Below are positions 45,043-52,926 of a stretch of 64,000 bases of DNA, in pieces; within the stretch, counting starts at the first letter, position 1, and every line of letters begins with the position of its first letter. The notes below the pieces were generated by a model, which did not search any database, had not been told where the DNA came from, and saw only the letters and a program-made list of their open reading frames with translations. The stretch comes from Acetobacteraceae bacterium (GTDB taxonomy: Bacteria > Pseudomonadota > Alphaproteobacteria > Acetobacterales > Acetobacteraceae). The DNA lies in NCBI GenBank assembly GCA_021732665.1, contig JAKFUL010000010.1:1-64000 (forward strand), given 5' to 3'. A program made the translations under genes and the position numbers.

Positions 45043-45396
45043 ATGCTGAATTTTGAGTGGGATGAACCAAAGAGACTCAGTAATATCCAGCAACACAGTC
45101 TCGATTTTCTGGATGTCGACGTTGTTTTCGAAAATACGCATATAGTCTCAGAAGCATGTCCGGATCCTCGAACCGGAGAGCCACGGTTCATCGCCAGCGG
45201 CTACCTGGAAGGTTTGCCGGTTGAGGTGGTTTTCTGCCTTCGCGGCGAGATAATTCGCGTGATCAGCTTCCATCCAGTGAAGCGCAAGAAAAGGAAAAAC
45301 TTGGATGCCGCGCTACAGCAGCGACGAAATGAAGGAGATGCGACGCCTCGGCAAATCGCAGACCGACCTCGCGCGGGCGAAAGCGATGACGGATGA
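45043..45396 (+). CDS. brnT: BrnT family ribonuclease toxin
   Basis: A 117-aa protein of the BrnT (DUF497) type II toxin family. The start at 45043 has AAAGGAA upstream. FEWDEPKRLSNIQQHSLDF is the family opening, followed by DVVFENTHIV, a GYLEGLPVEVVFCLRGEIIR strand pair and the catalytic-looking VISFHPVKRKKRKN. It is RelE-like and cleaves mRNA. It extends about 25 residues beyond the usual end and overlaps the antitoxin gene by 92 bp. The module order toxin then antitoxin is normal for BrnTA. Confidence 0.87.
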   Translation: MLNFEWDEPKRLSNIQQHSLDFLDVDVVFENTHIVSEACPDPRTGEPRFIASGYLEGLPVEVVFCLRGEIIRVISFHPVKRKKRKNLDAALQQRRNEGDATPRQIADRPRAGESDDG

Positions 45397-45604
45397 GGAA
45401 ATTAGCGCGGCTATCGCGACCGATCCCGAACTCGCCGGCTTGCCGGATGATTGGCACGAGACGGCGCGCCTGGTCGTGTCCAAGCAGCCCGTCTCCATCC
45501 GCCTCGACACCGATCTTGTCGAGTATTTCCGCGGCACCGGCCGCGGCTGGCAAACGCGCATCAACAACGTGCTTCGCGCCTATAAGGAAGCGATGGGTCA
45601 GTAG
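45305..45604 (+). CDS. brnA: BrnA family antitoxin
   Basis: A 99-aa antitoxin. The N-terminal helix neutralises the toxin (DEMKEMRRLGKSQTDLARAK), and the C-terminal ribbon-helix-helix DNA-binding part is KQPVSIRLDTDLVEYFRGTG then WQTRINNVLRAYKEA, a near-consensus BrnA ending. It starts inside brnT in another frame. The BrnTA complex normally represses its own promoter. It overlaps the convergent ggt gene by seven bases. Confidence 0.9.
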   Translation: MPRYSSDEMKEMRRLGKSQTDLARAKAMTDEEISAAIATDPELAGLPDDWHETARLVVSKQPVSIRLDTDLVEYFRGTGRGWQTRINNVLRAYKEAMGQ

Positions 45605-47202
45605 CCCATCGCGCAGCCATCCTTGCGCGGCTCGCTGCCGCCCACCAGCGCGCCGCGCTTGCGGTCGATGAAGATGGCCTGGCCGCCGCCATGCGGCTTG
45701 GCGACGGGCTCGCAATCATGGCCCATGGCGTTCAGCCGGTCCACCACATCGGCCGGAATCCCCCGCTCCACCTGCACCTTGCCCAGGCGCGGGAATAGCC
45801 GGGGCGCGTCGATCGCCTCCTGCACATCCATGCCGAACTCGAAATGGTTGGACAGGAACAAGGTCTGCCCCATCGGCTGGAAATGCCCGCCCATCACGCC
45901 ATAGGGCATGATGCACTCGCCATCCCGCATCACCATGCCGGGGATGATGGTGTGCATCGGCCGCTTGTTCGGCCCGATGCAATTGGGGTGGCCTTCCTCC
46001 AGCCGGAAGCCGTAGCCGCGGTTTTGCAGCATCACGCCCGAACCCTCGGCCAGGATGCCCGAACCAAAACTCTCGAACAGCGAGTTGATGAAGGAGCAGG
46101 CATTGCCGTCCTCATCCACCACGCAGAGATAGACCGTGTCCTTGTGGCGGGAGAGCTCGCTCTCGCCCGCCGGCGGCATGACCTGCATGGCCATGTCGTC
46201 GGAGATCAGGCGGCGCAGCTGTTCGCCATATTCCGGGCTGAGCAGTTTTTCGAGCGGCATATCGAAGAAGGCGGGATCCGCGAGGAAGGCGTCGCGGTCG
46301 CGATAGGCCAGGCGCGCGGCCTCGATATGGCGATGGAAACGCTCGGTGGAGATCGGCCCCTGCTCGGGCGAGGAAAAACCCGAGAGGATGTTCAGGATTT
46401 CCAGCACCACCACGCCCGAGCCGTTGGGTGGGCATTGGTAGACATCCAGGCCGCGCCAGCGGGTGCGGATCGGCGTCACGAACCCCGCCGCCTCGCGGCC
46501 CCGGGCGAAATCATCCTCGGTGTGCAGCCCGCCCAGCGTGGTCAGCGCGCGGACCATGTCGGCCGCGACCTCGCCCTCATAAAAAGCCTTCGCGCCGTTC
46601 CTGCCGATGGCGCGCAGCGTCTTCGCCAGGGCGGGAAAGGCGATCTTGTCGCCATGCTTCGGCGCCACGCCGCCCGGCAGGTAGTGGCGGGTGGAGGCCT
46701 CGTTCTTCAGCAGCTTCGGGCTGGCATCGTGCCAGTCGGCCGCGACCTTGGCGTGGACATGAAAGCCGCCCTCGGCGAAGCGCGCGGCGGGTTCCAGCAG
46801 CTCCTCCATGCCCTTTCGGCCATGCGCCTGGTTCAGCTTTTCCCAGGCGCCGACCGCGCCGGGGATGGTGACGACATGCGGGCTGGTCGGCTCCAGCGCG
46901 TTCACCTGCCGCGCCCGCAGCGCCTCGGGCGTGGCCGCACCCGGCGCACGGCCGGAGCCGTTCATCGCGATGACGCGGCCCGAACCGGCGGGGGAATAGA
47001 GGCAGAAGCAATCGCCGCCGATGCCCGTGCTCTGCGGCTCGATCACCCCCAGCACCGCCACTGCGGCGATGGCCGCGTCCATGGCATTGCCGCCGGAGCG
47101 CAGCACATCCAGCGCCGTCAGCGTCGCCGCCGGCATGGAGGTGGCGGCCATGCCTCGGCCGGAAATCACCGGGCTACGGCCGGGGAGGTGAAAATCGCGC
47201 AT
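45598..47202 (-). CDS. ggt: Gamma-glutamyltransferase family protein
   Basis: A 534-aa N-terminal nucleophile hydrolase. The autoprocessing site is in HKDTVYLCVVDEDGNACSF, where Thr356 would be the nucleophile of the small subunit. Earlier blocks include GGNAMDAAIAAVAVLGVIEPQSTGIGGD and PPNGSGVVVLEIL. VMGGHFQPMGQTLFLSNHFE is the C-terminal family block. There is no signal peptide, so this is a cytoplasmic-type member, possibly acting on glutathione or another gamma-glutamyl or oxamate-like amide. The symbol names the family; the exact substrate is open. Confidence 0.85.
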   Translation of the reverse strand: MRDFHLPGRSPVISGRGMAATSMPAATLTALDVLRSGGNAMDAAIAAVAVLGVIEPQSTGIGGDCFCLYSPAGSGRVIAMNGSGRAPGAATPEALRARQVNALEPTSPHVVTIPGAVGAWEKLNQAHGRKGMEELLEPAARFAEGGFHVHAKVAADWHDASPKLLKNEASTRHYLPGGVAPKHGDKIAFPALAKTLRAIGRNGAKAFYEGEVAADMVRALTTLGGLHTEDDFARGREAAGFVTPIRTRWRGLDVYQCPPNGSGVVVLEILNILSGFSSPEQGPISTERFHRHIEAARLAYRDRDAFLADPAFFDMPLEKLLSPEYGEQLRRLISDDMAMQVMPPAGESELSRHKDTVYLCVVDEDGNACSFINSLFESFGSGILAEGSGVMLQNRGYGFRLEEGHPNCIGPNKRPMHTIIPGMVMRDGECIMPYGVMGGHFQPMGQTLFLSNHFEFGMDVQEAIDAPRLFPRLGKVQVERGIPADVVDRLNAMGHDCEPVAKPHGGGQAIFIDRKRGALVGGSEPRKDGCAMGY

Positions 47203-47301
47203 TCCTGGATCCTCTTCGTCACAATTCCGATTGCACGGCGTGGGATTGCCGGCAAGCGCCCCCCTTTGCGCCGCCGCGCGCAGCCGCTAAGCGCCAACCG
47301 C

Positions 47302-47643
47302 ATGGCGGAAACAATCAGCTGGTCCGATTTCGAGCGCGTCGACATCCGTGTCGGCACGGTGATCCAGGCCGAACCCTACCCCGAGGCCCGCAAACCCGCG
47401 ATCAAGCTCTGGGTGGATTTCGGCGAGCCGCTCGGGGTGAAGAAGACCTCCGCCCAACTGACGGTGCATTACACGCCCGAGGCGCTGATAGGGCGGCAGG
47501 TCGCCGCCGTGGTGAATTTCCCGCCCCGGCAGATCGGCAAGTTCATGAGTGAGATCCTGGTCCTGGGCATGCCCGACGCCGATGGCGCCGTGGTGCTGCT
47601 GAGGCCCGATCAGGTGGTGCCGAATGGCGGAAGGATGTTTTAG
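47302..47643 (+). CDS. csaA: CsaA-type tRNA-binding domain protein
   Basis: A 113-aa OB-fold protein. FERVDIRVGTVIQAEPYPEA is the EMAP-like tRNA-binding start, then KLWVDFGEPLGVKKTSAQLT, QVAAVVNFPPRQIGKFMSE and VLGMPDADGAVVLLRPD. CsaA acts as a chaperone with export-related activity and binds tRNA. The gene starts 99 bp upstream of and divergent from ggt. It is followed by gpt three bases after its stop. Confidence 0.9.
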   Translation: MAETISWSDFERVDIRVGTVIQAEPYPEARKPAIKLWVDFGEPLGVKKTSAQLTVHYTPEALIGRQVAAVVNFPPRQIGKFMSEILVLGMPDADGAVVLLRPDQVVPNGGRMF

Positions 47644-47646
47644 TCG

Positions 47647-48120
47647 ATGGCGCAAAAATACTTCACGGTGACCTGGGACCAGCTGCACCGCGACAGCAAG
47701 CTGCTGGCCTGGCGGCTGCTGGAGCGCGGCCCCTGGGCCGGCATCGTCGCCATCACCCGCGGCGGGCTGATCCCCGCCGCGATCATCGCGCGCGAGCTGG
47801 AATGCCGGGTGATCGAGACCGTCAGCGTGGTGACCTATGACGAGGAAAAGAAGGGCGAGCCCCGCGTGGTGAAGGCGCCGGTGGCCGCCGGCGACGGCAC
47901 GGGCTGGCTGATCGTCGATGACCTGGTGGACACCGGCACCACCTCGCGCGTCGTGCGCTCCATGCTGCCCGGCGCCTATTTCGCCACCGTCTATGCCAAG
48001 CCCGCCGGCCAGCCGCTGGTCGACACCTTCATCACCGAGGTGACGCAGGACACCTGGATCCTCTTCCCCTGGGACACCGAGGCGCAGTTCATCGCGCCCA
48101 TCGCCAAGGCGTCGAAATAA
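47647..48120 (+). CDS. gpt: Xanthine(-guanine) phosphoribosyltransferase
   Basis: A 157-aa enzyme that makes XMP or GMP from PRPP and the base. WDQLHRDSKLLAWRLLERG opens as in Gpt, AITRGGLIPAAIIARELE is the pyrophosphate loop, and LIVDDLVDTGTTSRVVRSM is the PRPP-binding loop. The C-terminal WILFPWDTEAQ is family-specific. Length matches E. coli Gpt (152 aa). Co-transcribed with csaA. Confidence 0.94.
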   Translation: MAQKYFTVTWDQLHRDSKLLAWRLLERGPWAGIVAITRGGLIPAAIIARELECRVIETVSVVTYDEEKKGEPRVVKAPVAAGDGTGWLIVDDLVDTGTTSRVVRSMLPGAYFATVYAKPAGQPLVDTFITEVTQDTWILFPWDTEAQFIAPIAKASK

Positions 48121-48124
48121 GGCT

Positions 48125-48412
48125 TCACCTTCCCGGCCAGGCGCGGGCCTGGTGCAGGATGGCCAGCACCTGCAATTCGCGCCCGGCCAGCCGGTAGATC
48201 AACAGGAAAGGCGTGCGCGGGATGACCAGCTCGCGCGTGCCGGCGACACGTCCGGGTCGGCCGCGCTCGGGGAAGGCGCGCAGCCCCTCGCCCGCCTCCA
48301 TCAGCAGCCGCGCCATGGCCTCGGCGGCGCCGGCCGGGCGATGGGTCGCTGTCCAGGCGCAGACATCATCGAGGTCGTCCAGCGCGGATTTCAGGTAGCG
48401 GAGGGCGATCAA
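48125..48412 (-). CDS. ParE/RelE-type toxin
   Basis: A 95-aa protein with the ParE/RelE fold: ALRYLKSALDDLDDVCAWTA, GLRAFPERGRPGRVAGTREL, VIPRTPFLLIYRLAGRELQVLAILHQ and the C-terminal ARAWP, which is the active-site strand of the family. ParE types poison gyrase, RelE types cut mRNA; which applies cannot be told. Its start overlaps the antitoxin stop by four bases. Confidence 0.85.
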   Translation of the reverse strand: MIALRYLKSALDDLDDVCAWTATHRPAGAAEAMARLLMEAGEGLRAFPERGRPGRVAGTRELVIPRTPFLLIYRLAGRELQVLAILHQARAWPGR

Positions 48413-48672
48413 CCGGGCTTGGCGCCCCAGCGGGCGAAGCGGGCCGCCACCTCGTCATCGCGGGCGAAATCTCCGGCATCGGCGGCCGCCACGGCCCGGG
48501 CAATGTGCCTGATCTGCCAGGCCTGGGCGGCGAGGTATTCCTCCAGCGCCTGCTTCACCACCCAGGTCCGGTCGCGGCCCATGGCGACCGCCACCTCGTC
48601 GAGGGCAGCGCGCATGCCGCCATCGAGACGGACCGTGACGGGTTTGGCGGGTTCCGAAAGATGTGTGGACAT
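48409..48672 (-). CDS. Ribbon-helix-helix antitoxin (ParD/CopG-like)
   Basis: An 87-aa antitoxin. VTVRLDGGMRAALDEVAVAM and DRTWVVKQALEEYLAAQAWQ give the RHH DNA-binding domain, and the C-terminal charged tail (DAGDFARDDEVAARFARWGA) is the toxin-wrapping helix. It precedes the toxin gene, as in most ParDE operons. Third toxin-antitoxin module in this window after VapBC and BrnTA. Confidence 0.85.
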   Translation of the reverse strand: MSTHLSEPAKPVTVRLDGGMRAALDEVAVAMGRDRTWVVKQALEEYLAAQAWQIRHIARAVAAADAGDFARDDEVAARFARWGAKPG

Positions 48673-48719
48673 CGGGGCAGGATAGCGTCTTACGCTGCCC
48701 TACAACAACATCTTTCGAG

Positions 48720-49052
48720 TTACAGGATGCGCGCCTCGAACGGCGGCAGATAGTCCGGCGCCTCGAATTCCAGCACCCACAGATCCGGGTCGCGCTTCAC
48801 CTGGCGCTCGACATAGGCATCGGCCACCGCCTGCTCGACCGGCGCCTCGCCGGTGCCGCGCATCCAGGCCGGCCGGCCCTCCGCGTCGCGCGCCTGGGAC
48901 AGCACGACCACGCCGCCGCGCCCGAGCAGCACGCAGAGGAACCCGCCGCTATCCGGATCGCCCCGGCGCAATTGCATGGCCGGTCGGCCTGCCGCATTGG
49001 ACAGGCGAATTGCCATGCTCACCCAGATTTCCGATTTCACCCGTGCTTCCAT
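48720..49052 (-). CDS. DUF1491 family protein
   Basis: A 110-aa protein. The start at 49052 gives the typical DUF1491 beginning EARVKSEIWVSMAIRLSNAA; later blocks GDPDSGGFLCVLLGRGGVVVLSQ, RDPDLWVLEFEAPD and PPFEARIL match the family throughout. It is conserved in alphaproteobacteria but its role is unknown. The longer frame is not needed. Confidence 0.85.
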   Translation of the reverse strand: MEARVKSEIWVSMAIRLSNAAGRPAMQLRRGDPDSGGFLCVLLGRGGVVVLSQARDAEGRPAWMRGTGEAPVEQAVADAYVERQVKRDPDLWVLEFEAPDYLPPFEARIL

Positions 49053-49129
49053 GCCGCCATTCTGCGCCCTCGCCGCCCCCGTTGCCAGGGCCGGCCAGCC
49101 ACGCCACAACAGCGCCTCAGGAGAGCCCG

Positions 49130-49348
49130 ATGGACGCCAGCAAATTGACCGAAGGCCAGCGCGCCTATGAAGCCAAGCGCGCCGCGAAGGCGGGCATGAG
49201 CCTGGAGAAATGGCTGGCGCAGAAGGAAAAGCGCGCGAAGGAGGAGGCCGCCGCTTTGGCCAAATCCGCCGCCCCCGAGCCCGCCGCGCCGCCGAAAAAG
49301 CCCGGCTTCTTCTCCCGCCTGCTGGAACGCGCCCAGAAACCGCTCTGA
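49130..49348 (+). CDS. Small Lys/Ala-rich hypothetical protein
   Basis: A 72-aa protein starting at 49130 with CAGGAG nine bases upstream. It is highly charged and helical (TEGQRAYEAKRAAKAGMSLE, KEKRAKEEAAALAK) with a Pro-rich linker and a final amphipathic segment FFSRLLERAQKP. It resembles small conserved proteins of Acetobacteraceae; no function known. It is convergent with cytochrome b561, six bases apart. Confidence 0.6.
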   Translation: MDASKLTEGQRAYEAKRAAKAGMSLEKWLAQKEKRAKEEAAALAKSAAPEPAAPPKKPGFFSRLLERAQKPL

Positions 49349-49353
49349 GCCAC

Positions 49354-49914
49354 TCAGAGCATGCGCATCAGCGTGCCGTCGCGGCGCACCGCGTGGTGGT
49401 AGATGGCGGCCGCGACATGCGCCGCGATCAGCACGGGCAGAAGCCAACCCAGCGCGCCGTGCAGCCAAAGCAGCACATTGGCCAGGCCCTCCGAGGCCTC
49501 CATGAATTTCGGCAGGTCGATGAAGCCCAGATAGGCGGTCGCACCCGCCATCGGAAAGCCGAAGGCATTGGTGGTGAAGAAGCCCAACAAGGGCTGGAGG
49601 ATCAGCACGGCGTAGAGCGCGTGATGCGTGGCATTGGCGGCAAGCCGCATATTCGCGGGCAGGTGATCGGGCAGCGGCGGCGGCGGGCTGAAGGCGCGCC
49701 AGGCCAGCCGCGCCAGCGCCAGGAACAGCAAGGTCAGCCCGATGCTCTCATGGATGGCGTAGAAGCCCAGCTTCGAGGCATCCTTCACATGCGCGATGGT
49801 GAAGCCGCTCAGCAAAGCCAGGACGATCAGCGGCACCGTCACCCAATGGAAGATCTTGGCCACAGCGCCATAGCTGCCATCGGGGCGGCTCAGCCCCATC
49901 GTCTCTCCACTCAT
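49354..49914 (-). CDS. Cytochrome b561 family protein
   Basis: A 186-aa membrane diheme protein. Four helices with the expected histidines: IFHWVTVPLIVLALLSG (His23), YAIHESIGLTLLFLALARL, ATHHALYAVLILQPLLG and WLHGALGWLLPVLIAAHVAAAIYHH. It should move electrons from quinol to periplasmic or oxygen-derived acceptors. The start is separated from the divergent predicted nuclease gene by 14 bp. Confidence 0.9.
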   Translation of the reverse strand: MSGETMGLSRPDGSYGAVAKIFHWVTVPLIVLALLSGFTIAHVKDASKLGFYAIHESIGLTLLFLALARLAWRAFSPPPPLPDHLPANMRLAANATHHALYAVLILQPLLGFFTTNAFGFPMAGATAYLGFIDLPKFMEASEGLANVLLWLHGALGWLLPVLIAAHVAAAIYHHAVRRDGTLMRML

Positions 49915-49928
49915 GCGGAACTCCCTGC

Positions 49929-50840
49929 TTGATCGCCTTGCATGCCGATTGGTCGATGCATCCGGCCAAACGTTACTACAGCCTGGCGCGCCGTGTGGAT
50001 GGGAAATGGTTGCTAAAGAATCCCGCCCTGGTGGGCGACCCGCGATCCTTGCTGGGGGGGCTGCTGGCCGAGGGCGCGGCCGTGGCCATGGGGCTGGATT
50101 TGCCGCTGGGCCTGCCGCGCGACTATGCGGCGCATTGCCCGCAGCCCGATTTCCCCGCCTTCCTGCGGCAAAGCCCGGGGCGGCCCGATTTCTTCCGGGT
50201 GAATGAGACGCTGGAGACGATCAGCCACGCCCGCCCCTTCTACCCCACGCGCGGGGTGAAGGGCATGACGCGGCTTTCCCACGCCCAGGCGCTGGGCATG
50301 GCCAGCGCCGCCGGCCTCTCCCGCCAATGTGACCGGGCCACGCCCTGGCGCCCGGCCGGCGCGCCGGTGTTCTGGACGTTGGGCGCCAACCAGTCAGGCA
50401 AGGCGGCGATCTCGGCCTGGCGGGACTGGCTGGGGCCGGCGCTGGCGGCAGGCGCGCCGCTCTCGCTCTGGCCCTTCGAGGGTGGGCTGCATGAATTGCT
50501 GCGCCCCGGCCGCGCCGTGCTGGCCGAGGTCTACCCGGCCGAGGCGCTGCGCCAGCTCGGCCTGAAAATGCCAGGCAGCAAGCGGGTGGCGGAGGACCGC
50601 CTGGCCCTGGCCCCGGCGCTGCTGGAATGCCTGGACAGGCTGGGGGCCGTGCCCGAAGCGGCGCTCAGGGCCGCCATCCAGGCCGGCTTCGGCCAGGACG
50701 CGGCGGGCGAGGACCGGCTGGATTGCGTCCTGGGCCTGCTCTGCATGCTGCAGGTGCTGGATGGCAGGCGGGAGGACCATGTCCCCGCCGACCCATGGAT
50801 CCGGCGCTGGGAGGGCTGGGTGCTGGGCCAGGCAGCCTAG
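49929..50840 (+). CDS. Predicted RNase H-like (DUF429-type) protein
   Basis: A 303-aa protein. The spacing of acidic residues fits the DUF429 RNase H-like fold: HADWSMHPAKRYYSLARR (Asp7), AVAMGLDLPLGLPRDYA (Asp near 57), RAVLAEVYPAEALRQLG (Glu near 203) and GEDRLDCVLGLLCMLQVL (Asp near 263). A nuclease function is predicted, not shown. Its stop codon lies within the left arm of a 23-bp perfect hairpin that follows. Confidence 0.55.
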   Translation: MIALHADWSMHPAKRYYSLARRVDGKWLLKNPALVGDPRSLLGGLLAEGAAVAMGLDLPLGLPRDYAAHCPQPDFPAFLRQSPGRPDFFRVNETLETISHARPFYPTRGVKGMTRLSHAQALGMASAAGLSRQCDRATPWRPAGAPVFWTLGANQSGKAAISAWRDWLGPALAAGAPLSLWPFEGGLHELLRPGRAVLAEVYPAEALRQLGLKMPGSKRVAEDRLALAPALLECLDRLGAVPEAALRAAIQAGFGQDAAGEDRLDCVLGLLCMLQVLDGRREDHVPADPWIRRWEGWVLGQAA

Positions 50841-50885
50841 TGGTGTTGCCAGACGGACGATGCCGTCTGGCAACACCACTAGGCT
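50834..50885. terminator. 23-bp perfect inverted repeat, likely bidirectional terminator
   Basis: The arms 50834-50856 and 50863-50885 are exact reverse complements around ACGATG. The right arm is followed by TTTGATTT. The left arm contains the stop codon of the predicted nuclease gene. The stem is unusually long and perfect for a plain terminator. Confidence 0.8.
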
Positions 50886-50890
50886 TTGAT

Positions 50891-50946
50891 TTGGTGGGCC
50901 GATGAACCCGACGCTTAGGTAGCAAGCGTCGGGATCGGACCACTAA
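50891..50946. terminator. Second long hairpin, 23-bp imperfect stem
   Basis: The inner 10 bp, CCCGACGCTT (50907-50916) and AAGCGTCGGG (50924-50933), pair perfectly. The outer 13 bp (50891-50903 with 50934-50946) pair with one mismatch, one wobble and a GAA bulge. The stop codon of the convergent repeat-protein gene is in the right arm. Confidence 0.75.
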
Positions 50947-51350
50947 CGCCGCGTCGTGCCGGTCATCCGTCCCTGCGCGTCGTAATGCCGCACGCTGTCG
51001 CCCGAGACCTCGCTTCGGCCGGTGTTGCGGCCCTGCGCGTCGTAGTGCCGGGTGGTGGCGCCCGAGACTTCGCTGCGGCCAGTGCTGCGCCCCTGCGCAT
51101 CATATTGCCGGGTGGTCGTGCCAGAGGTCTCGCTGCGCCCGGTGTTGCGCCCCTGCGCGTCATATTGCCGGGTTGTCGTGCCCGAGATCTCCGCCCGGCC
51201 CAGGCTGCGCCCCTGCGCGTCATAGTCGCGCCTGGTGTCGCCCCGGTACTCGCTGCGGCCGGTGGCGCGTCCCTGCGCGTCGTAATCGGTCTTGGTCTGC
51301 GCCGCGGCAGGCAGGGCCAGGAGGATGAGGGCGAAGAGAAGCTTTTCCAT
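50943..51350 (-). CDS. Secreted protein made of six 20-residue YD-like repeats
   Basis: A 135-aa protein. Residues 1-18 are a signal peptide (MEKLLFALILLALPAAAQ). The rest is six repeats with the core YDAQGRxTGRSEVSGxTTR, resembling single RHS/YD repeat units. The DNA repeats with a 60-bp period across about 50967-51300. Such small YD-type proteins are of unknown role, perhaps carbohydrate binding or surface-exposed beta structure. It is last in the ubiA/methyltransferase gene line, 20 bp after the methyltransferase stop. Confidence 0.7.
   Translation of the reverse strand: MEKLLFALILLALPAAAQTKTDYDAQGRATGRSEYRGDTRRDYDAQGRSLGRAEISGTTTRQYDAQGRNTGRSETSGTTTRQYDAQGRSTGRSEVSGATTRHYDAQGRNTGRSEVSGDSVRHYDAQGRMTGTTRR
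50967..51300. repeat. Coding tandem repeat, period 60 bp, six units
   Basis: The CCCTGCGC(G/A)TC block recurs every 60 bp (near 50971, 51031, 51091, 51151, 51211, 51271), each unit encoding one 20-residue repeat. The in-frame period means copy number can change without frameshift. It is not a CRISPR array: there are no unique spacers. Confidence 0.9.
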
Positions 51351-51370
51351 ACCGACAATCTGGCCCGATT

Positions 51371-52015
51371 TCAGGGCAGGATTTGGGCGATGGTGACCAC
51401 GCGTTCGACATGATCCTCCAACTCGCGCGTCGTGGGCACGCTCAGGCGCAGCCGTTCCACGATGTGCTCGCGCGAGAAATAGGCCCGGCCCGGATCGGCC
51501 ATCAGCACCAAAGCCCCCTGCCCCGCCATGGCGCGCAGCCAGGGCAGGATGTGGCCGGCCATCGGCGCCTCGTAGCAGACATCGCCGGCCAGGATGACAT
51601 CCCAGCGGCAATCCTGCCCCACCATGTCCCGATGCAGCGCCGTCACCGCCACCCCGTTCAACGCGGCGTTGATCCGGGTCGCGGCCACCGCCAGCGCGTC
51701 GATCTCGCAGGCCTCGACCATCGCCGCCCCGGCGCGCGCCGCGGCGATGGCCGCCAACCCGCAGCCGGCGGCAAAATCCAGCACCCGCTTCCCCGCCACC
51801 AGCGCGGCATCATCCAGCACCAGCCGGGCGAGCGCGATGCTGCCCGGCCAGGCGAAGGCCCAGAAGGGCGGCTCGATGCCCTGCTCCTCCAGCCAGGCCT
51901 CGGTGGCTTGCCAGATCGGCGTGATCTCGGTCGCCAGATGCAAGGCGATTTCGGGTACCAGGGGCGGATGCGCCACCAGGGTATGGGCGCGACAAAACTC
52001 CTCCGCCGTCACCAA
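51371..52015 (-). CDS. Protein or small-molecule methyltransferase (Nnt1/ETFB-lysine type)
   Basis: A 214-aa class I methyltransferase of the lysine-methyltransferase-like group. PPFWAFAWPGSIALARLVLD is the diagnostic pre-motif, VLDFAAGCGLAAIAAARAGA motif I, and DVILAGDVCYEAPMAGHILP the post-I/motif IV region, as in alphaproteobacterial ETF-beta lysine methyltransferases. It overlaps the 3' end of ubiA by seven bases and is probably in the same transcript. Confidence 0.82.
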   Translation of the reverse strand: MVTAEEFCRAHTLVAHPPLVPEIALHLATEITPIWQATEAWLEEQGIEPPFWAFAWPGSIALARLVLDDAALVAGKRVLDFAAGCGLAAIAAARAGAAMVEACEIDALAVAATRINAALNGVAVTALHRDMVGQDCRWDVILAGDVCYEAPMAGHILPWLRAMAGQGALVLMADPGRAYFSREHIVERLRLSVPTTRELEDHVERVVTIAQILP

Positions 52016-52908
52016 CGCCCGAGCAGGATGGCCAACCCGATGGCCAGGCCCACATCACGGTTGGACTTGAACAGGTCCAGGCACAGCGCCGGGTCGTCGA
52101 TGTCCAGGTCCATCACCTGCCGGCCCAGCATCAGCGCGGGCAGCAGCAGCGCGGGGTAGAAAACCCAGCCCAGCCCCGCGGCCCAACCCGCGGCCAGCAG
52201 CAGCACCAGGGTGGCGCCGTAGCACGCCGCCACAAAGGGCCGGGTCGTCGCCTCGAAGCGCCGCGCGGTGGAGCGCACCCCGATGGCCGCATCATCCTCG
52301 CGGTCCTGATGCGCATAGATGGTGTCGTAGCCCAGGATCCAGCAGAAGGCCGCGGAATGCAGCAGCAGCGCGGTCAGATTCCAGGTATCGGCCGCCGCCG
52401 CATAGCCCAGCGTGGCACCCCAGCCGAAGGTGATGCCCAGCACCGCCTGCGGGTAGTCCGTCACCCGCTTGGCCAGCGGATAGACCAACACCGGCAGCAA
52501 CGAGAGCACGCCAAGCGCGACCGACAGCAGGTTGAGCTGCAAAAGTATCAACAGCCCCAGGCAGCACAGCCCGACCAGGAAGATGATGGCCTGGCGCGGT
52601 GAGACGGCGCCCGAGGCGATGGGCCGGCCGCGCGTTCGCTCCACCATCGCGTCAAGCTTGCGATCCCACAGGTCGTTCACCACGCAGCCGGCGCCGCGCA
52701 TCACCACCGCGCCCAGGGCGAACAGGAACACGAGCCAGAGCCCCTGCTGCCAATCCTCATGGATCATGGCGATGGCCCAGAGCCCGGGCAGGAAAAGCAA
52801 CCATGCGCCGATCGGTCGGTCGAGGCGCATCAGCAGGGCATAGGGCCGCCAGCCCGGCGGCAGCCTGGCCACCCATCCCTGGTGGCGAATGTCCGTATGG
52901 CCTTGCAT
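52009..52908 (-). CDS. ubiA: 4-hydroxybenzoate polyprenyltransferase UbiA
   Basis: A 299-aa membrane prenyltransferase of ubiquinone synthesis. The two Mg-binding motifs are VVNDLWDRKLDAMVERTRGR (NDxxD) and YDTIYAHQDREDD (DxxxD). About eight helices. The start at 52908 leaves only 18 bp to the divergent rsmE start, so promoters overlap the coding ends. Confidence 0.94.
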   Translation of the reverse strand: MQGHTDIRHQGWVARLPPGWRPYALLMRLDRPIGAWLLFLPGLWAIAMIHEDWQQGLWLVFLFALGAVVMRGAGCVVNDLWDRKLDAMVERTRGRPIASGAVSPRQAIIFLVGLCCLGLLILLQLNLLSVALGVLSLLPVLVYPLAKRVTDYPQAVLGITFGWGATLGYAAAADTWNLTALLLHSAAFCWILGYDTIYAHQDREDDAAIGVRSTARRFEATTRPFVAACYGATLVLLLAAGWAAGLGWVFYPALLLPALMLGRQVMDLDIDDPALCLDLFKSNRDVGLAIGLAILLGRW

Positions 52909-52926
52909 GACCCGAATGAATCGCGG

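Noticed and set aside
45844-47301. Long plus-strand frame opposite ggt, in phase with csaA
   Set aside because: Upstream of 47302 the frame is antisense to ggt; the csaA family starts at 47302.
50967-51300. Regular 60-bp repeats resembling a CRISPR array
   Set aside because: The repeats are contiguous and coding, with no unique spacers and no cas genes nearby.
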